The notes: generated by a model not told the origin, from the sequence alone. Shown: positions 17,303 through 26,120, numbered from the stretch's first letter. The stretch is DNA of 64,000 nt from a bacterium (GCA_016124195.1 WGOE01000010.1:1-64000), one strand, 5' to 3'. Made by a program: numbers and translations.

Positions 17303-18794
17303 CCAGCGCCTCGATTTCGGGCCAGAGCGGGGCCAGCGCCTCCGCGATCCGGCCATGCAGGCGGAAGCGCGCGTCATAGGCGGCGGCGCGGGCGGGATCG
17401 GGGGTGAAGGTCGCGTCCAGCGCGGTCAGGTCGCGCGGATCGGCAAAGACCGATGGGTAAAGCCCCACGGCGGCCCCGGCGCACAAGGCCGCGCCCCAGG
17501 CCGCCGCCTCTTCGGTCCGGCTCGTGGTGACGGGCATGTTCAGCACATCGGCAAAGATCTGGGCAAAGGCCGGATTGCGCGACACGCCGCCGGTCAGCCG
17601 GGCCTCGCGCACCGGGAAGCCCTCGCGTAGCGCGTCGATATGGACGCGGTGGTTGAAGACGATCCCTTCAAGCACCGCGCGCAGCAGGTCGCCCCGGTTG
17701 TGCCAGCCGCGCAGGCCCATAAATCCGGCCGAGGCCGCAGGCCCATGGGGCGAGCCATAGAGGTAGGGGTGAAACAGCACGCTCGACGGCCGGGCCAGCG
17801 CCGCGTCGATCTCGACCGCGAGGGCCTGGTGGATGCCGGCCCCCTGCGCCGCCAGATCGCCCGCGCAAAGCGTTTCCAGAAACCAGTCGTAATTGGCGGC
17901 CGAGGCGGGCGAGATGGCCATGGCGTTCCACTTGCCCGGCTCGATCGCAGCGCGGCAGAACCAGCGCGGATCGACCCGCGGCGTGGCCGAGACCACTTCG
18001 TTGATCGAATAGGTGCCGGCGACGATGGCCACCACGCCTTCGGCATGGCCGCCGATGCCCAGAGCCGAGGCGGTCACGTCATGCAGGCCCGTGGCGACAG
18101 GCGTGCCCGCGACAAGGCCGGTCAGGGCCGCGGCCTCTGGCGTGATGCGCCCGGCAATCTCGGCCGGGTTCAGGATCGGGGGCAGGGCGCCTTCGACCGC
18201 CTCCAGCCCGTAAAGCCGCAGCGCCTGAGGCGCGTAGGCCTGGGTCCGGACCTCGGTGAAGGAGGTCGAGGCCTCGGTCCGGTCGGTGGCGATCTGCCCG
18301 GTCAGGCAAAAGCGCAGCCAGTCCTTGCAGGACAGGACATGGGCGATTCGGGCGTAACGGTCGGGTTCCTGCGCCTTGACCCAGGCCAGCAGGGCTGCGG
18401 GGGCGGAGGCATGCGGGACCTGCCCGGTCAAGCCAAGGGCCTCCCCGGCCAGGCCCTGCCAGCCCGCCACCACCCCGGCGGCCCGGCTGTCAAGCGACAG
18501 GATCCCCGGCCCCAGCGGTCGGCGGTCGGCGTCCAGAAGGTAAAGCCCGTCGCCATGCGCGGTGGCGGCCACGGCGGCAATGTCAGAGGCGGGCCGGCCG
18601 GACTGGGCCAGAGCCTCGGCAATCGCCCCGGCGGTGGCGCGCCACAGCCCCGCCATGTCACGCTCCACATGATGCGGTCTGGGCTGCGACTGCGGCACAC
18701 GGGCCCGCGCGACCGACAGGACGCGGCCCGAGACGTCGAAGATCACCGCCTTGGTCACAGTCAGGCCATTGTCCAGTCCCAGCAGGCTTGGCAT
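17295..18794 (-). CDS. FGGY-family carbohydrate kinase (L-xylulokinase/LyxK-like)
   Basis: A 499-residue ATP-dependent kinase of the FGGY family. Phosphate motif 1 is LLGLDNGLTVTKAVIFD, the substrate region contains HVLSCKDWLRFCLTG, and the C-terminal adenosine part has ARLTGGVSRNPAFAQIFAD and EEAAAWGAALCAG. The layout and TAHGDGLYLLD segment resemble LyxK-type ketopentose kinases more than glycerol kinase. It starts one base after the DeoR gene and overlaps the GlpD-like gene, so the three form one unit. The substrate is probably a pentitol, tetritol or their ketose; not provable here. Confidence 0.83.
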   Translation of the reverse strand: MPSLLGLDNGLTVTKAVIFDVSGRVLSVARARVPQSQPRPHHVERDMAGLWRATAGAIAEALAQSGRPASDIAAVAATAHGDGLYLLDADRRPLGPGILSLDSRAAGVVAGWQGLAGEALGLTGQVPHASAPAALLAWVKAQEPDRYARIAHVLSCKDWLRFCLTGQIATDRTEASTSFTEVRTQAYAPQALRLYGLEAVEGALPPILNPAEIAGRITPEAAALTGLVAGTPVATGLHDVTASALGIGGHAEGVVAIVAGTYSINEVVSATPRVDPRWFCRAAIEPGKWNAMAISPASAANYDWFLETLCAGDLAAQGAGIHQALAVEIDAALARPSSVLFHPYLYGSPHGPAASAGFMGLRGWHNRGDLLRAVLEGIVFNHRVHIDALREGFPVREARLTGGVSRNPAFAQIFADVLNMPVTTSRTEEAAAWGAALCAGAAVGLYPSVFADPRDLTALDATFTPDPARAAAYDARFRLHGRIAEALAPLWPEIEALDG

Positions 18795-18795
18795 C

Positions 18796-19650
18796 TCAGT
18801 CCTCTTCTGCCCCGGCCTCGGCGCGCGCGGCCGGCGCGATGATCACGTTGACCCCCTTGCCGCGCATCCGGGCGATATGGTCGGGCGCCGTGGCCTCGTC
18901 CACGATCACAGCGTCGAATTCGGTCAGGGCGGCAAAGCCATGCAGGGCGCGGCGGTTGAATTTCGAATGATCGGCCAGAAGGATGCGGCGCGCGGAACTG
19001 TCGAACATCGCGCGCTTGGTTTCGACCATTTCGGGCGATTGGTGAAAGACGATGTCATCGGTGATGGCCGACATCGAAAGGAACAGGGTGTCGGCGCGCA
19101 GGCGGCTGATCTCATGCGTGGTCATGCGGCCCATGAAGGCGTTGCACCAGTTGTAGAATTGCCCACCCAGACCCAGCAGGGTCAGATCGCGGATCTGGTT
19201 CAGTTCATTCATCAGGGTCAGCGAATTGGTAATGGCGGTCAGGGGCACCTTGGCCGGCAGATGCCGCGCCATCTGCAGCACCGTGGTGCTGTCGTCGAAA
19301 AAGATCGCCTGGCCGGGTTCGACGAACTGCATCGCGGCCGCGGCGATCGCGCGCTTTTCCTCGGACTGGCGGCTGAAGCGGTAGACGTCGGAGGATTCGA
19401 TCAGGCTGGTCGGCGCGGCCGAGACGATGCCGCGCGTCTTGCGCAAGAGGCCGCGCGCCACCAGTTCGTCCAGATCGCGGTGGGCGGTCATCAGGGAAAT
19501 GCCGAAGCGGTCGGTCAGATCCTCGATCCGCAGGACACCCTCGGCCATCACAGCCTCGGTGATCAGCTGGCGGCGGGCGATCTGGCGGGCGTGGCGGCTG
19601 TCAGAGGGGATGCTTCGGGCGGCAAGGCGGTCGGGTTGGGTCTCTTTCAT
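18796..19650 (-). CDS. DeoR-family transcriptional regulator of the kinase/dehydrogenase unit
   Basis: A 284-residue repressor-type regulator. The N-terminal winged helix-turn-helix is RIEDLTDRFGISLMTAHRDL, followed by LVARGLLRKTRG, and the C-terminal DeoR sensor domain has FFDDSTTVLQMARHL and DHSKFNRRALHG. It should bind a sugar phosphate. The ATG at 19650 is preferred over an upstream ATG at 19683 because GGAG lies upstream of it. It follows a terminator after eryG, so it can be expressed separately from the transporter. Confidence 0.85.
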   Translation of the reverse strand: MKETQPDRLAARSIPSDSRHARQIARRQLITEAVMAEGVLRIEDLTDRFGISLMTAHRDLDELVARGLLRKTRGIVSAAPTSLIESSDVYRFSRQSEEKRAIAAAAMQFVEPGQAIFFDDSTTVLQMARHLPAKVPLTAITNSLTLMNELNQIRDLTLLGLGGQFYNWCNAFMGRMTTHEISRLRADTLFLSMSAITDDIVFHQSPEMVETKRAMFDSSARRILLADHSKFNRRALHGFAALTEFDAVIVDEATAPDHIARMRGKGVNVIIAPAARAEAGAEED

Positions 19651-19711
19651 CCTGGGTCTGCTCCTTGCCTCGGCTGCCTGCATATAGCGGACCGCATCCC
19701 TTTGGCAAAAG

Positions 19712-19738
19712 AGGGGGGCGCCTTGACGGCGCCCCCTT
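19712..19738 (-). terminator. Rho-independent terminator downstream of eryG
   Basis: On the minus strand a perfect nine-base-pair stem (GGGGGCGCC at 19736-19728, GGCGCCCCC at 19722-19714) with loop GTCAA is followed by CTCTTTTG. It starts about six bases after the eryG stop and 60 bp before the DeoR gene. It is one of the few hairpins in the window with a real T-tract, so it should end or sharply cut the eryEFG transcript. Confidence 0.8.
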
Positions 19739-19743
19739 CGGGA

Positions 19744-20691
19744 TTACTGCGACAGGGTGAAGGGACCGGTGTACTTGTCGACATTGTCCTTGGTGATCAA
19801 GAGGCAATCGAACAGCTGCTTTTCGGTATCGACCCCGGTCTTGCCGGTCTTGATGAAGCTGTCTGCTTCCTTGACCGCCTGAGCCGAAAAGACGGCGACG
19901 GGTTGCAGGACGGTGTACTGCATCTCGCCGGCCTTGACGGCGGCCACGGCATCGGGCGAGCCGTCAAAGCCGCCGACCTTGACCGAGGCAAGCTTGCCCG
20001 CCTCTTTCAGCGCCGCGATGGCGCCAAGGGCCATCTCGTCATTGCCGGAAATCACGCCGGTGATGTCGGGATGCGCTTGCAGGATCGACTGCATCTTGTC
20101 GTGGCCCTGGGTGCGGTCCCAGTTGGCGACTTCCTTGGCGACCTTTTCCAGATCGGGATACTGGCTCAGCACGGTCTCATAGCCGTTCGAGCGGGTCGCG
20201 GCGTTGTTGTCGGCCGGGTTGCCGAACAGTTCGGCATATTTGCCCTTGTCGCCCATGTCCTGCTGCCACTGGGTGGCGCCCATCGCAGCGCCTTGCGCGT
20301 TGTTGGACACAAGCTGCGCCTTGGCGAGGCCTTCCTTGTTGATCTCGGCATTCACCAGAAACACCGGGATGCCCGCCGACACGGCCTTTTGCACCGCGCC
20401 GACCGAACCGTCGGCATTGGCCGGGTCCAGGATGATGGCGACCGACTTGTTGGTGATGGCGGTGTCGATCATTGTCGATTCCGCGTTGGTGTCGCCCTTG
20501 TGGGCCGAGACGGTGGCGGTATAGCCCATCTTCTCGGCGGTGGCCTTGGCGACATCGCCTTCGGTCTTCCAATAGGGGTTGGCCGGGTCGTTCACGATGA
20601 TGGTGATCAGCCCATCCGCATAGGCCGCGCCCGACATCAATGCGCTGAAGGCTACGGCTGCGAACAGCACGCGCTTGCCTTTGGTAATCAT
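19744..20691 (-). CDS. eryG: Sugar ABC transporter substrate-binding protein, erythritol type
   Basis: A 315-residue periplasmic binding protein of the ribose (CUT2) class. It has a signal peptide ending near SGAAYA, then GLITIIVNDPANPYWKTEGD, the opening strand of periplasmic-binding-protein-4 domains, and the hinge segment ITGVISGNDEMALGAIAAL. It is third in the unit of ATPase, permease and binding protein, and its divergent neighbour is eryA. The substrate is inferred to be erythritol from that context. A terminator follows directly. Confidence 0.85.
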   Translation of the reverse strand: MITKGKRVLFAAVAFSALMSGAAYADGLITIIVNDPANPYWKTEGDVAKATAEKMGYTATVSAHKGDTNAESTMIDTAITNKSVAIILDPANADGSVGAVQKAVSAGIPVFLVNAEINKEGLAKAQLVSNNAQGAAMGATQWQQDMGDKGKYAELFGNPADNNAATRSNGYETVLSQYPDLEKVAKEVANWDRTQGHDKMQSILQAHPDITGVISGNDEMALGAIAALKEAGKLASVKVGGFDGSPDAVAAVKAGEMQYTVLQPVAVFSAQAVKEADSFIKTGKTGVDTEKQLFDCLLITKDNVDKYTGPFTLSQ

Positions 20692-20796
20692 GGTTCTCTC
20701 TCCCTTGGTTGTGTTCAGTGGTGGGTCATGCCGATGGTCTGGCAGGTCTATCCGCTGGCCTCAGGGTGGCCTCTGCGGGGAAGTCTGGTTCGGCCC

Positions 20797-21816
20797 TCAG
20801 GCCTTGGCGCGGGGCTTGTACTGGACGCTGTTGAGCAGCACGGCCAGCACGATCACCGCGCCGGTAAAGACGGTCTGCCAATAGGAAGACACGCCGATGA
20901 TGACGAGCCCGTCGGACAGAAATCCGATGACGAAGGCGCCCAGCATGGTGCCGCGGATCGTGCCGCGCCCGCCGGTCAGGGCCGCCCCGCCAATCACCAC
21001 GGCGGCGATGGCGGTCAGTTCATAGCTTTGCCCGGCGGTGGGCCCGGCCGAGGTCAGCTGCGAGGACAGGACCAGCCCGGCAATCGAGGCGCAGATGCCC
21101 GACAGCACATAGACCGTGATCTGCACCCGCTTGACCGGCACGCCCGACAATTCCGCGGCCCTGGGATTGCCGCCCGAAGCGTAAAGCCAGCGGCCAAAAG
21201 CGGTGCGGCTCAGCATCAGTCCGGTCAGGATCGCCAGCGTCGCCAGCACGATCACCCCGATCGGCACATTGGCCAGCCGGTTGAAGCCCAGCCAGTCAAA
21301 GCCCGTGTTGCCGAGCTCCGGCTTGCCCGCAAGCGCGTTGAAGGTCAGCCCGTTGGTCATCAGCAAGGCCACACCCCGCGCGACATACAAGACCCCCAGC
21401 GTGGCCACGAAGGCCGGCACCTTGAACCAGGCGATCAGCACGCCGTTGACCAGCCCGGTAAAGGCGCCGAGCGCGCAGGTCAGCACCACCACCACCCAGA
21501 CCGGCGGATACAGGATCACGCCGAAGGCCTGCAACGTGACCCCCTGCATCAGAAAGCCCGCAATGCAGCCCGAAAGACCCAGGATGGAGCCGACCGACAG
21601 GTCGATCCCGCCGTTCAAGACCACCAGAAGCATTCCGATGGCCAGAAGCCCGTAGATCGCCACGTGGCTGGCCATGATCAGAAAGTTCGCGAGCGAAAAG
21701 TAATGCGGCGACAGGACCGAGAACACCGCGACGATCACGATCAGCGCGAAGAAGGCGCGGCCCTCCAGCAGAAGGGTCCGCATATCCAGTCCCTTGGGTT
21801 TGACGGCAACAGACAT
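20797..21816 (-). CDS. eryF: Sugar ABC transporter permease, erythritol type
   Basis: A 339-residue CUT2 permease with about eight to ten membrane helices, homologous to RbsC. The conserved cytoplasmic coupling region GGAALTGGRGTIRGTMLGA is near residue 280, and LLVVLNGGIDLSVGSILGL is the family motif in the second helix pair. The ATG at 21816 follows GAGGAG. It lies ten bases after the ATPase gene and 105 bp before eryG. Confidence 0.88.
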   Translation of the reverse strand: MSVAVKPKGLDMRTLLLEGRAFFALIVIVAVFSVLSPHYFSLANFLIMASHVAIYGLLAIGMLLVVLNGGIDLSVGSILGLSGCIAGFLMQGVTLQAFGVILYPPVWVVVVLTCALGAFTGLVNGVLIAWFKVPAFVATLGVLYVARGVALLMTNGLTFNALAGKPELGNTGFDWLGFNRLANVPIGVIVLATLAILTGLMLSRTAFGRWLYASGGNPRAAELSGVPVKRVQITVYVLSGICASIAGLVLSSQLTSAGPTAGQSYELTAIAAVVIGGAALTGGRGTIRGTMLGAFVIGFLSDGLVIIGVSSYWQTVFTGAVIVLAVLLNSVQYKPRAKA

Positions 21817-21825
21817 GGCGGCTCC

Positions 21826-23358
21826 TCAATGGACCACGGCTTCGCCCGAGGCGGCCATGATCTTTTCCTTGCTGACATTGGCGGGGAACTCTGCCGCGAT
21901 GCGGCCACGGTTCATGACGATGATGCGGTGGGCGATGGACAGGCACTCGCCCACTTCGGAGGTCGAATAGATCACGGCCAGGCCCGATTTCGCGCGCTCG
22001 GCCAGGATCCGGAACACCTCGGCCTTGGCGCCCACGTCGATGCCCCGGGTCGGTTCATCCAGCAGGATCACCGAAGGATCGGTCGTCAGCATCTTGCCGA
22101 TCACCACCTTTTGCTGGTTGCCGCCCGACAGAGAGCCGATCGGCGCCGCCCCGGAAGGGTCGGTCTTGATCGTCACCTTGCGGATGGCGTCGGCGATCAC
22201 GCCCTGTTCGGCCTTCTGCGAGGTGAAAAGCCCCCGCGTGAAGGCGGCAATCGAGGCAAGCGACAGGTTGTTGCCCACGGTCATCGTCTGCACCAGCCCG
22301 TCGCGCTGCCGGTCTTCGGGCACCAGGACCAGGCCCTGCGCGATGCGTTGGGCGATGGTCAGGCCTGTCACATCTTGGCCCCGCAACAGAACGCGCCCGC
22401 CCGAGGCGGTGAGCCGCCCGGCCACCGTTTCCAGCAGTTCGGTCCGCCCGGCGCCCATCAGGCCGTAGATGCAGACGATCTCGCCGGCGCGCACCGACAG
22501 CGACAGCCGGTCCACCACCGAATAGCCGGCACCCGCGGCATCGGGCACGCTGATATCCTCGATCTTCAGCGCGACATCGCCCATCTCATAGCCCGTCGGC
22601 GGCGAGCCCAGGTCGAAATTCTCGCCGACCATGTTGCGCACGATCCATTCGAGGTCGATCTCGGCGCGTTCGGCATAGGCCGTCATCGCCCCGTCGCGCA
22701 GAACCACGGCGTGGTTGGTGATCTGCAGGGCCTCTTCCAGATGATGCGAGATATAGACGATGCTGACCCCGCGCCCGGTCAGGTCGCGGATCACCTTGAA
22801 CAGCACCTCGACCTCGGTCGCAGACAGGGCCGAGGTCGGCTCGTCCATGATCAGGATGCGCGAATTGACCGAAAGGGCGCGGGCGATTTCCACAATCTGC
22901 TGCTGGCCCAGACGCAGGTCCTCGACCGGGGTCAGGGGGTCGATCTGTTCCTCAAGCTCGGCCATAAGGGCGCGGGTCTGACGTTCCTCCTCGGCGAAAT
23001 CGACGCCGCTGCGGCCCATGATCTCGCGCCCCATGAAGATGTTGTCGCGCACGTTGAGGTTGGGGGCGAGGCTCAGCTCCTGATGGATGATCGAGATGCC
23101 GTGGTTGCGCGCATCGGTCGAAGAGGCAAAGACGATCGGCTGGCCATCCAGCACGATCTCGCCAGAGGTGGGCTGCACCACGCCCGACAAGACCTTCATC
23201 AGGGTGGACTTGCCCGCGCCGTTTTCCCCGAAAAGGGTGGTGACCTGACCGCGGTGGATGTCGAAATTCACCCCGCGCAGGGCCTGGATGCTGCCATAGG
23301 ACTTGGCGATGTTGCGCGCCGACAAGACGACTTCGGCTGGCGTGGGCGCGGAAGTCAT
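21826..23358 (-). CDS. eryE: Sugar ABC transporter ATP-binding protein, erythritol type
   Basis: A 510-residue tandem ATPase of the RbsA type. The first nucleotide-binding domain has Walker A GENGAGKST, signature LRLGQQQIVEIARAL (degenerate LSGGQ) and Walker B ILIMDEPTSAL. The second has a degenerate Walker A (IYGLMGAGRTELLE), an intact LSGGNQQKV signature and VILLDEPTRGID. This asymmetry is normal for the class. Its ATG overlaps the DUF2291 stop as ATGA. Confidence 0.9.
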   Translation of the reverse strand: MTSAPTPAEVVLSARNIAKSYGSIQALRGVNFDIHRGQVTTLFGENGAGKSTLMKVLSGVVQPTSGEIVLDGQPIVFASSTDARNHGISIIHQELSLAPNLNVRDNIFMGREIMGRSGVDFAEEERQTRALMAELEEQIDPLTPVEDLRLGQQQIVEIARALSVNSRILIMDEPTSALSATEVEVLFKVIRDLTGRGVSIVYISHHLEEALQITNHAVVLRDGAMTAYAERAEIDLEWIVRNMVGENFDLGSPPTGYEMGDVALKIEDISVPDAAGAGYSVVDRLSLSVRAGEIVCIYGLMGAGRTELLETVAGRLTASGGRVLLRGQDVTGLTIAQRIAQGLVLVPEDRQRDGLVQTMTVGNNLSLASIAAFTRGLFTSQKAEQGVIADAIRKVTIKTDPSGAAPIGSLSGGNQQKVVIGKMLTTDPSVILLDEPTRGIDVGAKAEVFRILAERAKSGLAVIYSTSEVGECLSIAHRIIVMNRGRIAAEFPANVSKEKIMAASGEAVVH

Positions 23359-23978
23359 TTCACCTCCAGCGAAACCGGGGTGATCAGCCAGCTTTTCGGA
23401 TTGACCAGCCGGAAGGCGCCCACCAGCGAGATCGTCTTGCCGGTCAGGGCGGAATTGTCGATCTTGGCCAGGACCTCGGATTTCAGCACGTTGTTGATGG
23501 CCGAGCCCGCGTCCTGGTACTCGATCTGGTTGACGAACTGGCTGAAGGTGATCTGCCCGGTCGCGTCGCGCAACTCGGTGCCGTTGATGGCGGGCCCGGT
23601 CTGGACGCGGATTTTCAGGGGGTCGGGCAGGCCGTCGACGGTGACATAATAGATGCCGGATTTGCCATCGCCCACCACGCCGGTCAGCTTGACCGGGTAG
23701 ATGCCGCCAATCGCATATTTCGCCTCGGCCGCCTTGGGGTCGGCGGCGATGGCCTTGGCCAGTTCCACCGCATCGACGGCGCGGGCCGTGACGTCGGCCT
23801 GCACGACGGGGAAGGTCTTGGCGCCATAGGCCGCCGGCTCAAAAACCGCGGCCTTCACATCGGCGGCAGAGCCAATGACGACAACCTTGGTGTCATAGGC
23901 CATGGCGGCCAGAAGGATCAGGCCAGCGCCCGCCAGCGCCATCTGCATGGGGCTGAACCGGGGGGAGGTTGCGCTCAT
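23355..23978 (-). CDS. DUF2291 membrane-anchored protein of the erythritol transporter operon
   Basis: A 207-residue protein with one N-terminal hydrophobic segment (about residues 11-28, MQMALAGAGLILLAAMAY) and a periplasmic part of the DUF2291 family. In the family this gene commonly accompanies eryEFG-like CUT2 transporters, but no biochemical role is established. The ATG at 23978 is chosen because it overlaps a small upstream reading frame as ATGA and restores the family's usual length. A longer reading to 24107 gives unlikely residues. It is the first full-size gene of the transporter operon. Confidence 0.8.
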   Translation of the reverse strand: MSATSPRFSPMQMALAGAGLILLAAMAYDTKVVVIGSAADVKAAVFEPAAYGAKTFPVVQADVTARAVDAVELAKAIAADPKAAEAKYAIGGIYPVKLTGVVGDGKSGIYYVTVDGLPDPLKIRVQTGPAINGTELRDATGQITFSQFVNQIEYQDAGSAINNVLKSEVLAKIDNSALTGKTISLVGAFRLVNPKSWLITPVSLEVK

Positions 23979-24064
23979 GCCGGTTGCACCCCGACCATGA
24001 CGCCAAAGGCGGCCGCAAGGCAGCACAGGCCACAAGCGCCGCGATGCGGCTTCGATCCGATCAT
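23975..24064 (-). CDS. Possible 29-residue leader or small membrane peptide
   Basis: A short frame starts at an ATG (24064) with a strong AGGGAGGGG site three bases upstream and ends in the TGA that overlaps the DUF2291 ATG. It encodes 29 residues with a basic N-terminus, three Cys (positions 11, 14, 15) and a hydrophobic middle (LCCLAAAFGVMVGV). The ribosome site and stop/start coupling suggest it is translated. It may be a small membrane peptide or simply deliver ribosomes to DUF2291. Confidence 0.4.
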   Translation of the reverse strand: MIGSKPHRGACGLCCLAAAFGVMVGVQPA

Positions 24065-24136
24065 GAGCCCCTCCCTTCTTGCGCGAGCCAGGCGGGGTCT
24101 CCTCCACCGCTTGGCCCGACTCACCCTTGCTCTGAC

Positions 24137-24163
24137 TGATATTGTGATAAAGTTGTGATATCA
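24137..24163. promoter_or_regulatory. Candidate operator with tandem TTGTGATA repeats (transporter side)
   Basis: TTGTGATA occurs at 24142-24149 and again at 24153-24160, eleven bases apart, so both faces lie on the same side of the helix. The block is framed by TGATAT (24137-24142) and ATATCA (24158-24163), an inverted repeat. It lies about 75-85 bp upstream of the first minus-strand start. EryD or EryR is the likely binder; which one is inference. Confidence 0.5.
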
Positions 24164-24484
24164 GACATTCAAAGCATGTTATAAGTTTTCCGTCGTGTCA
24201 ATCGGCTGTTTTGCGGATTCGGTGACTGGCGTGGTTGAATGCGGCTGCCGTCAGGCATTTGCCACCGGCGCCGCGCTGCTGTATCGCCTCGACAGGCCCG
24301 CCCTGTGAACGCACCGACAAGTGTAAGTTTATATGAAAGAATACATGGCGCGCCGCGACTGGACCGCTGCGCCATCAAGGGCATCTCGAAAGGGGGTCGG
24401 GCAGGGTGGTCTTCAATTGACAGGGCTGATGATATCTGAAAAAAATTGTCATGTCTGTAATAAAAATCAAGACTTGTGCTATGA

Positions 24485-24496
24485 TTGTGATATAAT
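24485..24496 (+). promoter_or_regulatory. TTGTGATA motif overlapping a TATAAT-like -10 before eryA
   Basis: TTGTGATA at 24485-24492 overlaps TATAAT at 24491-24496, about 65 bp upstream of the eryA start, inside an AT-rich stretch. A repressor bound to the motif would cover the -10 element. No good -35 is seen at the standard distance, so the promoter call is tentative. Confidence 0.4.
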
Positions 24497-24560
24497 CTCG
24501 CATAAGGGTTCTGGTTGCCGGGCGGCGGCTCGTGGGCGCTGACTTCGACGAGGGGGAGAC

Positions 24561-26120
24561 ATGGCGGATATCCTGATCGGGATCGATTCGGGCACTTCGG
24601 TGATCAAGGCGGTCGCCTTCGATCTGGCCGGCCGCCAGCTTGCCGCGGCCTCGGTGCCCAACGCCTATGCAACGGGGGCGGACGGTTCGGCCACGCAGTC
24701 GCTGGCCCGGACCTGGCAGGATTGCGTCCTGGCCCTGCGCGGTTTGGGGGAAAAGCTGCCGGACCTTGCCGCGCGCACGGCGGCGGTGGCGGTCACGGCG
24801 CAGGGCGATGGCACCTGGCTTGCGGGCAAGGCCAATGCGCCGGTGGGCGATGCCTGGCTCTGGCTTGATGCGCGGGCCGCGCCCACGGTCGAACGGCTGG
24901 CGGCCGGGCCCGCCAACCGCGCCCGGTTCGAGGCGACGGGCACCGGGCTCAACACCTGCCAGCAGGGCACCCAGATGGCCCATATGGACCGCTTCGCCCC
25001 CGAACTGCTGGACGCGGCCGAGGTCGTTCTGCACTGCAAGGACTGGCTTTATCTGAACCTGACCGGCGTGCGCGCGACCGACCCCTCCGAGGCCAGCTTC
25101 ACTTTCGGCAACTTCCGCACCCGTCAGTATGACGCCTTGGTGATCGAGGCCCTGGGCCTGACCCATCGCCGCCACCTGCTGCCAGAGATCATCGACGGCA
25201 CCCGGACCACCCATCCCCTCAGCGCCAGCGCCGCGCAGGCCACCGGACTTCTGGCCGGAACGCCGGTCAGCCTTGGCTATGTCGACATGGCGATGACGGC
25301 CTTCGGGGCGGGCGTCCATACCGGAGAGCCCGCGGCCTGTTCGATCATCGGATCGACCGGGGTGCATCTGCGCTCGACCGATGTGGCGGGCGTGCATCTG
25401 AACGCGGAAGGCACGGGCTATGTGATTGCGCTGCCGATCCCGGGCGTGGTGACGCAGGTGCAGACAAACATGGCCGCCACGCTGAACATCGACTGGGCCT
25501 TGCGGTTGGCGGCGGACCTGATGTCGGACCTCGGCTCGCCCATCCGTCAGGCCGATCTGGTGGCGCGGATCGACGGCTGGCTCGCCGAGGCGCGACCGGG
25601 CGCGCTGCTCTATCACCCCTATATCTCGGACGCGGGCGAGCGGGGGCCCTTCGTCAACGCCCATGCCCGCGCCTCTTTCGTCGGCCTGTCGAGTGCGACG
25701 CGCTTTGCCGATCTGATGCGCGCGGTGGTCGAGGGTCTGGGCATGGCCACGCGCGATTGCTATGCGGCGATGGGCGCCTTGCCTGATGAGTTGCGCCTGA
25801 CCGGCGGGGCCGCGCGCTCGGCCGGGCTGCGGGCGGTTCTGGCCGCTGCGGTCAAGGCGCCGGTCCGCGTTTCCTCTCGGCAAGAGGCGGGGGCGGCTGC
25901 CGCGGCGATGATGGCGGCTGTGGCCGTGGGGGTCTATCCCACGATGGAGGCCTGCGTGGCCGAATGGGTCACCCCGCTTCTGGGCCCGGCCGAGCCGCCC
26001 AACCCGGACCTGGCCCGGACCTATGACCAGCTTTACCCCAGTTACCAAATGGCGCGTCAGGCCCTGGCGCCGGTCTGGACCGGCCTTGCCGCCCTGCGTG
26101 AAAAAGAAGGTGCCAAATGA
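24561..26120 (+). CDS. eryA: Erythritol kinase
   Basis: A 519-residue FGGY kinase that phosphorylates erythritol to L-erythritol 4-phosphate. The phosphate motif is ILIGIDSGTSVIKAVAFDL, the substrate side has VVLHCKDWLYLNLTGVRATD, and the C-terminal part has LRLTGGAARSAGLRAVLAA. Length equals that usual for EryA, and the gene is followed by eryB with a four-base overlap. Identity rests mainly on the intact eryABC-D order. It is distinct from the LyxK-like kinase at 17295. Confidence 0.9.
   Translation: MADILIGIDSGTSVIKAVAFDLAGRQLAAASVPNAYATGADGSATQSLARTWQDCVLALRGLGEKLPDLAARTAAVAVTAQGDGTWLAGKANAPVGDAWLWLDARAAPTVERLAAGPANRARFEATGTGLNTCQQGTQMAHMDRFAPELLDAAEVVLHCKDWLYLNLTGVRATDPSEASFTFGNFRTRQYDALVIEALGLTHRRHLLPEIIDGTRTTHPLSASAAQATGLLAGTPVSLGYVDMAMTAFGAGVHTGEPAACSIIGSTGVHLRSTDVAGVHLNAEGTGYVIALPIPGVVTQVQTNMAATLNIDWALRLAADLMSDLGSPIRQADLVARIDGWLAEARPGALLYHPYISDAGERGPFVNAHARASFVGLSSATRFADLMRAVVEGLGMATRDCYAAMGALPDELRLTGGAARSAGLRAVLAAAVKAPVRVSSRQEAGAAAAAMMAAVAVGVYPTMEACVAEWVTPLLGPAEPPNPDLARTYDQLYPSYQMARQALAPVWTGLAALREKEGAK

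Larger units (their letters stand above)
24065..24560. promoter_or_regulatory. Divergent promoter region of eryEFG and eryABC
   Basis: About 496 bp between the two divergent operons. No protein frame is convincing. Two AT-rich islands, at 24137-24200 and 24430-24500, stand out in GC-rich DNA and sit in front of the minus- and plus-strand genes respectively. Both contain TTGTGATA motifs, listed separately. GGGGGAG precedes the eryA start. Confidence 0.65.

Noticed and set aside
20692-20796. Attenuator between eryF and eryG
   Set aside because: The GGCCTCAGGG/CCCTCAGGCC arms are not properly complementary in the middle.
18751-23649. Very long open frame (about 1,630 codons) on the plus strand
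   Set aside because: It mirrors well-supported minus-strand genes (DeoR, eryG, eryF, eryE, DUF2291). Its product is rich in His, Arg, Gly and Asp with no domain, typical of antisense frames in GC-rich DNA.
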